A DNA stretch of 64,000 nucleotides from Cololabis saira (lineage: Eukaryota; Chordata; Actinopteri; Beloniformes; Belonidae). The stretch covers positions 10,044,843 through 10,108,842 of the forward strand of contig NC_084597.1 in the NCBI RefSeq assembly GCF_033807715.1, in the 5' to 3' direction. A program made the translations under genes and the position numbers. Shown here one piece after another: positions 1 through 13,197 of the stretch; positions within the stretch are counted from its first letter, which is position 1; every line of letters begins with the position of its first letter. Below the pieces are notes generated by a model. The model searched no databases. It saw only the letters and a program-made list of their open reading frames with translations, and was not told where the DNA came from.

Positions 1-967
1 GCAGTGTTATAACAAGTATCCATTCAGCAAAAGCTCTAAAGTATCTGGAAACTAGATGTAAGCATGAAGCTGAAGTTAGCACAACTTATTTAACCACTCA
101 TCAACGGAGGTGCAAAATTAGTCAGTAAAATACTGTGTTCCGTGACTGGAGTTATGGAAACTAAAATGCACATCAATGCATGGGGAAATAAACTTCTACT
201 GCTTGATGATATATTAGAATAAAGACACTAACTGATCAAGCTGCCAGTTAAATCACAGCAACTTACAGACAATGCATTGAGATGTGTGCTGCCATTAAGC
301 GTGTATGCCATAACATAGTTGCTTTTATAATGGCATACTATGAACTAAATATACCCATCATATCAGTATGCAGTATTGTATACGTACATACATGCTCCGC
401 TGATCACAATGATTTCGACAATGACTAAAGAGACAGCTGGAGAAACTCAACTATATTCAATCCCTTTGTAGCAATCACCAGACTGGTGTGAGAGCTCAAA
501 GGCTTGAAAAACAAATCATATTGATTTCCACCATCTTAGTAATACCTTAGTAATAAAGGGTAGGTAGGCCGAAATAACAGCTTTGTAAAAATATGACACT
601 GAAGGTGTTCTCAGCTGAAATTCGAACACATTTGATGCAACAGGAATGAAGTACAACAAAAGGTGCAAACATTGTAATTATCATAACGTTAGGTATGCTC
701 ATTAATATGCAACCTTTAATTAAACGACTGCAGACTGGAACAACATGCAAATGTGCTCCAGAGTGAAAAGAAGGAATCAGTAACAGAGATTTGTAACGAG
801 GCGTTATACAGAGGCTACAGTACAATTGAAAGTCATTAGTTCTGCTACATGCTGTCTGCAATCTCACACGTCTATGTTGTAAAACCAACAGAGAAATTCA
901 CCTCGCAGCTACAGGAGGACATACATTATGTGAAAATGTATGGTGATATCTTTTGTTTGCATATTTA

Positions 968-969
<2 letters not shown>
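1..969. other. Non-coding stretch, nothing recognised
   Basis: AT-rich sequence. The only open frame, on the minus strand at 547-888, has no recognisable domain and no splice or promoter context. I see no gene or assignable repeat here. Confidence 0.5.

Positions 970-1022
<53 letters not shown>
970..1022. repeat. (TA)n microsatellite
   Basis: About 26 uninterrupted TA dinucleotides lie just upstream of the RLE-type LINE. Nothing else is visible in it. Confidence 0.95.
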
Positions 1023-1028
<6 letters not shown>

Positions 1029-1121
1029 AATTATTTTAATAAATGAAGCTACAACATCATAGTGTTACCATCCTGACTCTTTTACTCTTCCTACGGACGA
1101 CAACCAGTCGGTTAACAGAGC

Positions 1122-3627
1122 ATGTTATTTAGGCCTCTCAGTGCCTTATTGGACATACCATCTCCCACTGTCAATTTCATCACCAGCGAGCCTACCTGGA
1201 AGGAAGTCCAAGAGGTGGTCACCGCAGCCAGAGCCAAAATCAGCTCCAGGACCCAGTGGGGTTCCTTACAAGGTGTACAAGCGCTGCCCTGAGCTCCTTA
1301 GAATCCTCTGGAAGATCCTGCGAGTGATTTGGCGAAGAGGAACTGTGTCTGACCAGTGGAGGCAGGCCGAGGGTGTCTGGATACCTAAGGAGGAGAATTC
1401 CACCAAGCTGGAGCAGTTTAGAACCATCTCACTCCTGAGTGTTGAGGGGAAGATTTTCTTCAGCATCCTCTCCAAAAGGTTGACAGGATTCCTCCTCAGC
1501 AATGCCTACATTGACACCTCAGTCCAGAAAGGCGGTATCCCCGGTGTGTCAGGATGCTTGGAACACACTGGCGTAGTATCCCAGCTGATCAGGGAGGCGC
1601 GGGAGGGTAAGGGAGACCTCGCTGTGCTTTGGCTTGACCTTGCCAATGCCTTCGGCTCCATACCCCACAAGCTTGTGGAGACTACCCTGGACCGACACCA
1701 TGTACCCAGGAAGATCAAGGACCTCATCCTGAACTATTATGGGAACTTCAGGGTCAGAGTCACTTCTGGGAGCACAACATCGGACTGGCACAGGCTTGAA
1801 AAGGGCATTATAACTGGGTGTACAATCTCAGTTAGCCTCTTTGCCCTAGCCATGAACATGGTAGTCAAGGCAGCTGAAACTGAGTGCAGAGGCCCTCTGT
1901 CTAAATCCGGCACTCGGCAGCCCCCCATCAGAGCCTTTATGGACGATCTTACTGTCACCACTACATCGGTTCCTGGTGCGAGATGGATACTTCAGGGCCT
2001 GGAAAAGCTCATCTCCTGGGCAAGAATGAGCTTTAAACCAACAAAATCCAGGGCCATGGTGCTGAAGAAGGGAAAGGTGGTGGACAAGTTTCGCTTCTTT
2101 GTGGATGGCACAGCAATCCCATCAATCACCGAGAAACCAGTCAAGAGCCTTGGCAAGGTCTTTGACTGTAGTCTCAGGGACACTGCAGCAGTCCAAACAA
2201 CCGTCAAGGAGCTTGAGACGTGGCTAACAGCTGTTGACAAGTCTGGCCTACCTGGGAGGTTTAAGGCATGGATTTACCAGCATGGCGTCCTACCCCGGGT
2301 TCTCTGGCCCCTGTTGGTGTATGAAGTGCCCTTGTCTACAGTGGAGACTCTAGAGAGGAAGATCAGCAGCCACCTCCGTCGTTGGATGGGCTTTCCACGG
2401 AGCCTATGTAGTGCAGCTCTGTATGGAAAGACCAACAAACTCCAGCTCCCTTTCAGCAGCCTTGAAGAGGAGTTCAGGGTCTCTCGCACAAGAGAGGCTT
2501 TGCTCTACCGGGACTCCAAAGACCCGAAAGTGGCATCAGCGGGCATTGTGGTGCGAACCGGTAGGAAGTGGAAGGCTCAGGAAGGCCTGGAGGTAGCTGA
2601 GTCTCGACTGAGACATAGGGCTCTGGTGGGCACCGTTGCAACAGGCCGTGCAGGACTGGGAGCCATTCCTCAACCTCGCTATGAGAAGGTTCGAGGTAAG
2701 GACAAACGCCAGCTAGTCCTGAAGGAGGTGCGGGCAGGGGTTGAGGAGGAACAGACCAGCAGGATGGTGGGTATGCAGCAGCAAGGAGCATGGACAAGAT
2801 GGGAGGGAGCGCTGGAGAGGAAGGTGACCTGGTCTGAGTTCAGGCAGGCTGAACCCCAGCGCATCAAGTTCATGGTCCAAGCTGTCTACGATGTCCTACC
2901 CAGCCCAGCCAATCTCCATCTCTGGGGCATGGTTGACTCTCCTGCCTGTGCGCTGTGTTCCAGGAAAGGCTCTCTGGAACACATCTTAAGCAGCTGCTCT
3001 AAAGCCCTGGGGGAGGGCCGCTACCGCTGGCGGCACGACCAAGTGCTGAAGACAGTTGCTGAAGCCATCTCCACCATCGTGGCCAAACGCAACAGCAGCA
3101 AGCAACAACCTGGCAACAGGAACATTGCCTTTATCAGGGCTGGAGAGCAGCCGCAGTCACAGCCCAAACCAGCAGCCGGCCTCCTCACCTCAGCAGTTGA
3201 CTGGGATCTACGAGTGGACTTGGGCAAGCAGCTCAAGTTTCCAGATTACATCACTACAACATCTTTGAGGCCAGACATCGTGCTTTCATCAGTTTCTTCA
3301 AGGCAGGTGCTACTGGTAGAACTGACAGTTCCCTGGGAGGACCGAATAGAGGAGGCAAACGAGCGGAAGCGGTTGAAGTACCAGGAGCTGGTCGAGCAAT
3401 GCCAAAGAAGAGGCTGAAAGGCACGCTGTGAGCCGATTGAAGTAGGCTGCAGAGGGTTTGCTGGCCGCTCCCTCTGCAAGGTGTTCACGCTGCTTGGTAT
3501 TACGGGGGCTACAAAAAGGAAAGCCATCAAGTCCACCATGGAGGCAGCAGAGAGAGCCTCGAGATGGCTTTGGATCAGGAGGAGCGATCTGTGGGCCAAT
3601 GCTACTGGGACACAAGTCTGGGCTTGA
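1122..3627 (+). pseudogene. RLE-type non-LTR retrotransposon (R2/HERO/NeSL-like), nearly intact
   Basis: The main open frame runs from 1141 to 3417 (758 codons). It encodes a reverse transcriptase followed by a zinc knuckle and a restriction-like endonuclease (RLE). Visible motifs, numbered from 1141, are: APGPSGVPY near residue 40; WLDLANAFGS (RT motif A); catalytic FMDD at 266-269; a CCHC knuckle C603, C606, H614, C619; and an RLE core with PD at 711-712 and E727 followed by basic residues. This domain order is that of the R2/HERO/NeSL group of LINEs; the exact clade is inferred. Two lesions are visible. One extra A in the A4 run at 1236-1239 separates the upstream coding frame (from 1122, containing TWKEVQEVV) from the RT frame. 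The TGA at 3415-3417 stands where the reading frame otherwise continues to a second TGA at 3625-3627, with cysteine-containing, LINE-like sequence. The 5' end is truncated or decayed: a stop lies at 1113-1115. The apparent start at 1141 is therefore not a real start. Confidence 0.85.
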
Positions 3628-3760
3628 TCAACCCCGGCTGGGTCACCTGAAGGAGGGGGTATGATTGTTGAAAGACCCGAAACCCCCGATGATCTCAGGC
3701 ACATCACTGATGATGTGTCCCAGTGCATCCTAGGATGTATCTTTAATCAGGCAGATTTGC
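3628..3760 (+). mobile_element. Probable 3' UTR/tail of the RLE-type LINE
   Basis: This follows the LINE coding region directly and has no long poly-A, as is common for RLE elements. The 3' boundary is not marked by a visible target duplication, so the end point is approximate. Confidence 0.45.
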
Positions 3761-4695
3761 AATATATTTGGTATTGCATGTTTCTCTTTTCTTATGCACA
3801 GACAGAAAAACTTACTTTTCACATCTATAATGCCCTTATTTGAACTGTGAAGTATGAATTTTAACATTTGGCTTCACATTACACATTGCTCCTTTTAAAG
3901 AACACTGAATTCATTACTGACAGATTTAGCATGCCAAAAATTTCAAGTGAACATCCATCTATTATCTGTCCATCTACCCATCAGACAGACCATGAAGACG
4001 TCATGCAGAAGGACCCCTGTTGGGGGTGCAAACCACCTGGTCATCGGGCTGGCCAAAACTCAACATGAGTGTGTGATTATACTCTATATTATACAATTAC
4101 AGTGTTAAGCTTCAGTCACAACCTGTTCTGACCCATGCAACATTAATAATGTTCTTTACAGATTGTTTTCTTTATTGACAAAAGTTTGTATAGAATTTAT
4201 ATAAACTCAGATGCAGGAGACATGGGGAAACTGACTGTAGAAAAAATAAAAAAAATGAGGATGAGTCCAACAAAAGTAAAGTCCAACAAAGAAAGGAAGA
4301 CGAGCCAAGAAGGTCAAGCGAAATAAACATCCAATTTTGTGAGGAGACACCAGCGAGACTTAAGATAAGTAAACTAATAACAAAAATGAAAAATCGAGAA
4401 CGTTTTAAATAAATACCCTGGTGAACAAACTGAACCATGCAGAAATCATCAGTTATACGTTGGATCAATATTTTTTGGGACAAGGCTTCATAGTATTTGC
4501 TGTACTTTTTTTTTTATTGTTGCTGTACCTGAATTGATTGTTTCTGCACTGTTTTGTACTGTGGACCTCAGGTGGGAGATGCTTCTTCTCAAGCCAACAT
4601 GCCCTTACTAACTCCCCTTTCAGTCTCATAGGAACATAACCGGTTATGGCTTTATACCCAACTCGAATTTTGCAAAAACAACCAAAACTTTGGGG
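3761..4695. other. Non-coding stretch, nothing recognised
   Basis: AT-rich sequence with short A and T runs. The open frame on the minus strand at 4172-4483 is low complexity and unsupported. Confidence 0.4.
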
Positions 4696-4707
4696 AGAAA
4701 ACTTTCT

Positions 4708-5109
4708 TTTTTTTTTTTTTTACCTTGTCTGCACACATATTAATGATTGATACCATGACGGTAGAAACCAAAGGCATATATATGTGCATTATTACTATAT
4801 TTAATATATATACATATATATACGCATACATATGACATACACATACATAAGTATACACATACAAACCCAGTGATTTTTTTTTTTGGGGGGGGTTGACGAC
4901 ATCCACTGCCAATCCAGGAAGCAGGAACACATGGAGACACACGTCAAGCACTGGAAATCTGCAACAAAAAAACCACAAACAAAACACGAAACCGGCACGG
5001 AGCCGACCAAAACACGAACAGCAATCGACCCAAATCTTGAGATCTGATCGCAGTCTGAGCTAAGCTACCGCTACCTAACCCCAAAAACTACAAAGCAAGC
5101 AAGGGGGGA
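4708..5109 (-). mobile_element. 5'-truncated L1 tail insertion with 12-bp target duplication
   Basis: The minus strand ends in a poly-A (poly-T at 4707-4721 on plus). The 12-bp sequence AGAAAACTTTCT occurs on both sides, at 4696-4707 and 5110-5121. The roughly 400-bp body matches the last about 460 bp of the larger L1 at 15776-16237, including the internal A-run beside a C-run. It is therefore a very short, 5'-truncated copy of the same L1 family and not a SINE. Open frames inside it are untranslated-region artefacts. Confidence 0.85.
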
Positions 5110-5339
5110 AGAAAACTTTCTAAAATCATGGAATTGGTTAGCTGGTTAGCTGATGTTGCTTTTCTGGTGTTGAGGTGTTTTTTGCACTTTCACACTGTGT
5201 ATTTAAACACTGTGTATTTTTTTCCCCTCCTCTTTCCCAGTGTCATCCTTTCTCTAATCCTTTCGCTAATTGTAGCAGTGGACGCATGTCATGTTATCAT
5301 CTGTTGTCTTTTTTCTGTAGTCTTGATGGGTTGTACTAG

Positions 5340-5408
5340 TAGTAATGTCACTAATCTAATCTAATCTGAATGAATTAATGAATGAAAAACTTTATTTCGA
5401 ACATGCTC

Positions 5409-5444
<36 letters not shown>

Positions 5445-5640
5445 CCAAAAAACAATAGTTAAATAATAATCATAATAAATACAGTATAATACAAATCATA
5501 ACAATCATAATCAAAAACATGTCTCACTGGCTTTTTTTTTCTTCCTTTTTTTGCATGCTCGAAATGGAGCAGGGAGAAGTTAAAAAACGTATGTAACCCA
5601 AATCTAATCTAATTTAATCTAATCTTATGTAATCAAACCT
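5340..5640 (-). repeat. LINE/SINE 3'-tail remnants with (AATCT)n
   Basis: Short tandem AATCT units at 5345-5366 and again at 5600-5635 bracket a sequence that, read on the minus strand, ends in an AATAAAGT-like tail followed by (CATT)n. This is typical of short LINE 3' ends. No coding part remains. Confidence 0.4.
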
Positions 5641-7431
5641 AAATTGTTCTAAAACACTCTTAAACAATTGGGAGGTAGTTATGAATAGCTGATTACCAAA
5701 ATGTGTTTGTATCAAATTACTTCACTCTAAATTCCCAGTGAGAGAGCGCCGCTCCATACAGCATGTTCAATGCTAGAGTCTATGTATAAACCAAAATCAA
5801 GTCCACGTTTTCCTTGTATGGTTGACACTGACAAAGCAGCAGCCATCTAACTTCCTGGTTGAATCGCATGCAGAAGTACTTATTGCAGTTTCGTCGACTG
5901 GCTACTGGTTAGCTGTGGCTACCAGCTCCTTCAGCCAATCCGCGCAGAAATAGCTGCAGACGTTTGCAGCAGAATCTCAAGTTTTGATAGCGACAACAAA
6001 AATTGCTTCTGCGTGTAGTCAATACTGAGTTATTATAAAGTGCATATGGCTTTGGTTCGCTTCATAGCGTGACAATGACTGATGAGGATATTTGGCTGAG
6101 ATGACTGTCAATCGATCATATTATAAAAGCAACACATGTATTTATATTGCTTTATATAAATTCTGTTTGTGTGGTACAAAAAAATTCCGGCCCCTCAAAG
6201 TTGCCATGAAGGTAAAATCGAACAACTGAGAACAAGGCATTTTTTGAACCCAACAGTAAATATGTTTGTTTCTGCTCTAAAGTTGGATGTTTTAACATGG
6301 AAGACTGACTCACTTTTAGGGCAAGCCTCTTGTGGTCAGTCGAGGAAGCGAAACTCAGTTCCACGTGTGGGTCAACGCGGACGTGAAATGGTCGGCGTTT
6401 GGCTCAAACAAACTAGCATCTCTGAATTGTGCCCATTTTGCATTTATTGTTATCAGGAGTTTTGGAGTTGCAGTAGTTTCACAGACGGGTGATAAGGCAT
6501 CAGACTATTTTAAAATGTTTTACTGCACTTAACAGTTTTACTCATATTTGTTTCTAATCTTGGACATTTATGAGCACTTTAAATGTAGCTCCTGATGCCT
6601 AAACCTGAACCATTTGGTTACTTATATGAGTAAAAGCATCAAATAAAAGTAGACGGTTGCTACAAAAAAAAAAAGCAGAGTTTAACTGTAGAAAATTAGA
6701 GAGTCCTGTTAGGATTTTATGAAATTGTTAAAGGTTTGAAGGGTTTTTCTACCAGTGTAGAAGATTCTACACTAGTGGTTGTTCTCAGGGCAGGATTACC
6801 TCCTGTTTTTTATGACTAGACTGTTAAGACTGCTGAGTTCTTTCTTCTTTAAGGGAAGACAATGAAGAGAAACAGATGTTTTCAAACTGATAGGTCCCAT
6901 CCTGTTTTTCTGAAAGTTTTAGTTTTCTTAGATATTTTCTGGGTTGACACCTCATAGGAAACAATCAACGGAGGTATAAGGCTAAATGTGAGACATGTTT
7001 GGGTGTCTTTCCCCGCAGCTGCCTCCACAATTGGGGTTCACGTACAAAACACCTCCTTTTTCAGTATAAATACAACCGGATCGATGACCACCGTGTGCAT
7101 TTCTCTCCTACCTCTGTGGACAGCAGTGTACCTCCGGCTGGAAAGTATTGTGTATGATATAATAAAGCTTGTATTAACATTTGAATAATTCACTGGTTTT
7201 CTTATGGTGCACCAGACGAACGAACGCCAAGGATCTTTCAATCCTGACATCCAAAACATAAAAAAAAACACAGATGTGATGAAACATGACGGATAATAAT
7301 GATCTAACTGGCAGTGTAGTTTAAAAAATACCACTTTCTTGTTTCTTGGAAGCTTAAACTTGAAAACTTTTAAATCACAAGACACATATCTTGTCATTTA
7401 GTTGGGTAAATTGCAATTTCACTTAAATAAA
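5641..7431. other. Non-coding stretch, nothing recognised
   Basis: Several short open frames overlap in this stretch (for example 6169-6492) but none has a motif, codon pattern or splice context that I can support. Confidence 0.4.
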
Positions 7432-7881
7432 TACCATATTTTCTGGACTATAAGCCGCACCTGCATATAAGCCGCATCCGCTCTATTTAAAAAAAAAAAA
7501 AAAAAGATATTTAGCTGCAGATATTTTTGTTGTTAGATTAGATATTTACTACATGTACAGAATGATTTTGAACTGTAAATGATGTACATGTCTGTACCTA
7601 AATAGATCTTTCCTAACAGTGTCTTTTAACACAGCAGCAACTTTGCTGATTAAAACGGGACAGAACCAAGAGAAAATAACCGGTTCTACCTACTTCTATC
7701 TGCTAACGAAGCAGTAGCGTATTCTTCTTTGCATTTATTTCGTCTTAGTTTTGATTCTAATTCCGGTTAGAGCGCCCCGAGCGGTGGAAGAAAAATCCAC
7801 AGAATAGCCGCACCTTTGTATAAGCTGCATGGTTGAAAACCTATGAAAAAAGTAGCGGCTTATAGTCCAGAAAATACGGTA
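7432..7881. mobile_element. Miniature inverted-repeat element with 27-bp terminal repeats
   Basis: The ends at 7432-7458 and 7855-7881 are inverted repeats differing at one base. They begin TACC(A/G)TATTTTCTGG and run into CTATAAGCCGC. The element starts and ends with TA, compatible with a TA target site and hence a Tc1/mariner-like origin, but the superfamily is inferred. Degenerate copies of the ATAAGCNGC subterminal motif occur inside. There is no coding capacity. Confidence 0.8.
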
Positions 7882-8354
7882 ATTGAATATACTGAACTAT
7901 ATTAAATTAGGTTATGCCAACATTTCCAGTTAATAAACATAAAAAGAAACTGGTGTGAATGTTACTTGTCTGTGCAACTATTTAAAAAGACACAGATTCA
8001 GGCTGGAGTACATGAAGACATTTTAAATGTGTTTCAAAGTATTGTAAGGCATAGGTCACCTTGCCCTGAAATAGGGTGGCTGGGCTGGGCTTTTGGTATG
8101 TTAGAGAAAAAAGTCAGTTCAACCTTTTTCTTTTTTTGTATTTTTTCTTTCGGAGAGACACAACAGACGCTGACATGCCCTGCTTTTTGAAAATGGTTTT
8201 TCACACTCTGTGATTAGAGATATGTATTTGACACAGCTGGGTGCTCGGAGTAACAGGACTTTGTAATATTGGAGCCTTTACTGGTAAAGGCAGCTCTTGG
8301 GTTTGAAGAAGTGAAAGGTCGGCTGAATATAATTTCCTAAAGAAGTGCCGTTAA

Positions 8355-8452
<98 letters not shown>

Positions 8453-9450
8453 CATACACACAGAAGCACACCACTCTGAGATAGATAAGTCAAGGAGTTC
8501 CAGTAATGTTTTTCCGCCCATCAGAACAGATAAATTCAACACAGTTTTTTCTTCTCTGTTTGGTGGATGCAGCAGAAGCAGCTCAGACTGTAAGAGCAGT
8601 TCTTTCAGAGGGGATACCTGTTCAAAGCCATACAGAGTAGCTAGAAAAGTTAGTTACATGTCAGCCAGAAGCCGGCGACGAAGTGAAGATCGAGAGGAAA
8701 GGACACCGAATACAAAACCATATACTATCGTATCAACACGTACTAATTTAGCTAAAATGTAGTAATTCAATTTATAACATAGGAGTATTTTGTTTTTGTG
8801 GCAGTTCTGAGGCTGAACTTCCAATGTTTCCAAAGATGGAATCAGAGACCACTTTGACTTGTTGCTCTATGAAGTTGACTCCTGTGTTTGCACGAGGTGT
8901 ATTTCATAGAAAGAAAATGGTTTCTTTGTCCTCTTCTAAGAATGTTCTTTCATCGGCAAATACACCAACATGTTCTGCCATGACTATGACCTGCTATTAT
9001 CTTGATATGTATTTAATATAACATTTAATAAAGGCTATAAAAGTATAAAGGAAGTATCTGAAAATTAATTTTGCTGATGTGCTTCCATCTTTAATGAGCA
9101 GGGGGTAGTTAATAAGTGGGTGTTTTTGGACACAACTACATTGACATAACCCATAATAACGCTGTAAACAACATGGATGCAGCAAATGGTGCTGACCTTG
9201 TCCTTGGTTCCACCTTTGACAACTGGACTCTTAGTTTTTATTTAATAACACTTCAGGTGTCTACATATATCATAGGAAAACATTTATGAGCCATTAAAAA
9301 ATGAAATCTGCATAATAAACTGAAGAAACATTATAGTTGAGCCACAATTTCCTCACAATAATGAGATTTGTAACAGCCTAAAAAAAAGTTTACTTAAGAT
9401 TTATCTGAGAAATGTGTTTTTAAAGCTCCTGAATCATAGGTGTAGTTTTT
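7882..9450. other. Non-coding stretch containing a long (CA)n array
   Basis: Apart from the CA array, nothing recognisable. Open frames at 7966-8190 and 8824-9021 have no identifiable product. Confidence 0.4.
8358..8461. repeat. (CA)n microsatellite
   Basis: About 50 CA units, with two interruptions near the right end. The minus-strand open frame across it is a poly-CV artefact. Confidence 0.95.
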
Positions 9451-9452
9451 GA

Positions 9453-9545
9453 CACAAATCAAATCAAATCAAACTTGATTTATAAAGCACCTATCATACA
9501 TAAAATGCAACACAAAGTGCTTTACATGAAACAAATAAACATAAA
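9453..9545 (-). repeat. LINE 3'-tail remnant with (AAATC)n
   Basis: Read on the minus strand this is a short AT-rich tail with a GCACTTTGTGTTGC-like stretch and ATAAATCAAG, followed by tandem GATTT units. That arrangement is typical of fish L2/CR1-type LINE 3' ends. No coding part is left. Confidence 0.45.
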
Positions 9546-9549
9546 ACGT

Positions 9550-10745
9550 AATAATCGGTACACACCTGTATCATGTCGCAACTTAAAGAAAAGTCTCCTG
9601 GTGCCATGGCCGAAACCGAACAGGAAGTCGGATATTTTAAATTAATCGTGTAATTTTGGCGCAATTTATGTCATTTCTTCAGCCGTTTCTTCGCTTCTTC
9701 ACACCGTGGCGACGATAGATGCCAAAAAGGCCCACAATACGGTTTGACGTACATCCACGAAAATTGATACACACCTGTAACATGTCGCAAATTAAAGAAA
9801 AGTCTCTTGGCGCCATGGCCGAAGCCGAACAGGAGGTCGGCCATTTTCAATTAATCATGTAATTTTGGCGCAATTTATGCTACTTCTTCGGCCAGTTCTT
9901 CACCCGAACCGTAACGTGCACCCAGGTGTGTTGTACATCAAAATGTGCGTCTCCATCCTGTGACGATGTGCATTACTTTTTCTCAGTCAAAAGCATTACC
10001 GTGGCTACGATAGACGCCAAAAAGCGCGCCCCCCCCTTCATCTGATTGGTCCATACAGATAAAACTTCGTGACTCAAGCTCCACAATACAGTTTGAAGTA
10101 CATGCACGAAAATCGGTACACACCTGTATCATGTATCATGTATCATTAAAGAAAAGTCTCTTGGCGCCATGGCCGAAACTGGACAGGAAGTCGGCCATTT
10201 TGAATTAATCGTGTAATTTTGGCGCAATTCATGCCATTGCTTCGGCCGTTTCTTCACCCGAACTGTAAGGTGCACCCAGGTGTGTTATACATTAAAATGT
10301 ATCAATATTTTATAGTCCCTATTTTCTGCCATAACTTTTGAATGGTTTGACATAGCGAGTCGTGGGTGGTGTCATCTGACTCAGTTTTAAATACTTGGCC
10401 TTCATTGGCATGAATTAGCCCCGCCCCTTCTTCTGATTGGTCGATACCTGATAGTTCCTACTTTCGGCCATAACTTTTGAATGGTTTGATATAGAGCAGT
10501 GGTCTTCAGGTACTCGAGAGCCGCTGTCCTGCATGTTTTTGATGTTTCCCTGCTCCAGTAAACCCTGATACAGAAGACTGTGTCACCAACAGAACTGTGC
10601 AGACCTGGAGGAAAGATTGGTGATGAGCACTAATTAGAGTCAGGTGTGTTGATGCAGGGAAACATCAAAAACATGCAGGACAGCAGCTCTCGAGGACCAG
10701 GAGTGAGGACCACTGATATAGAGAGTCGTGGGTGGTGTCATCCAC
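9550..10745. mobile_element. Copy of the GGGCCCGAG-type fish repeat with internal tandem units
   Basis: At least three divergent copies of an internal unit occur near 9570-9690, 9780-9890 and 10140-10250. Each contains CGCCATGGCCGAAAC and a GGAAGTCGGCCATTTT-like core. The same units occur in the fuller element at 49975-51285. Neither the GGGCCC head nor the terminal GCTGCTTGCAGC end is visible here, so this copy is truncated. A hAT element is nested at 10497-10715. Confidence 0.7.
10497..10715. mobile_element. hAT miniature element with exact 8-bp target duplication
   Basis: The inverted ends begin CAGTGGTC and share a long internal part that includes CTGTCCTGCATGTTTTTGAT. The 8-bp sequence ATATAGAG flanks both sides (10489-10496 and 10716-10723). 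The CAGTG terminus and 8-bp duplication are diagnostic of hAT transposons. It is 219 bp long and nonautonomous. Confidence 0.9.
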
Positions 10746-10806
10746 TAAACGTCCAGGCCAAGACATCTACATGCAAGTCATACAAGCGCTTCCACTGCAG
10801 CACGCT

Positions 10807-10817
10807 TATTATTATTA

Positions 10818-10909
<92 letters not shown>
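10807..10909. repeat. (TTA)n microsatellite
   Basis: More than 30 TTA trinucleotides with two single-base interruptions. Poly-Ile and poly-Asn open frames here are artefacts. Confidence 0.95.
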
Positions 10910-10915
<6 letters not shown>

Positions 10916-11092
10916 TTTATTATTTATTTGTGAGGTGAAAAAGGCAGAGGCGGTTTTAGGATAGATATTCATCAATCCATTGATTTTCTATACCTGTTCT
11001 ATATCCTTCATATATGAATAAAAAAACGTTTTATAATTAACTTTAACAACAATCTTTAACAAGATTATTATTTTATAATAATACTGAAAAGC

Positions 11093-13115
<2,023 letters not shown>

Positions 13116-13197
13116 TACACTACCGGTCGAACATTTAGACACACTTTCCCAGACAAATGAATGGGGAAGTGTGTCCAAACCTTTTACTGGTAGTGTA
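13116..13197. mobile_element. Very short Tc1-like palindromic element
   Basis: An 82-bp imperfect palindrome begins TACACTACCGGTCGAACATT and ends with the inverted form CTGGTAGTGTA. The ends, TA flanks and GACACACTTTCCC core are typical of Tc1-like inverted repeats joined after internal deletion. Confidence 0.7.

Noticed and set aside
1141..1240. Start of the RLE-type LINE protein at 1141
   Set aside because: The true coding frame upstream of 1236 is a different one; the first part of the 1141 frame is a frameshift artefact.
4652..5010. Minus-strand proteins in the 4.7-5.0 kb and 15.8-16.1 kb regions that resemble each other
   Set aside because: Both are translations of the same L1 3' terminal untranslated sequence and poly-A, not a conserved gene.
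10646..10975. Poly-Ile and poly-Asn proteins
   Set aside because: Translations of the (TTA)n microsatellite.
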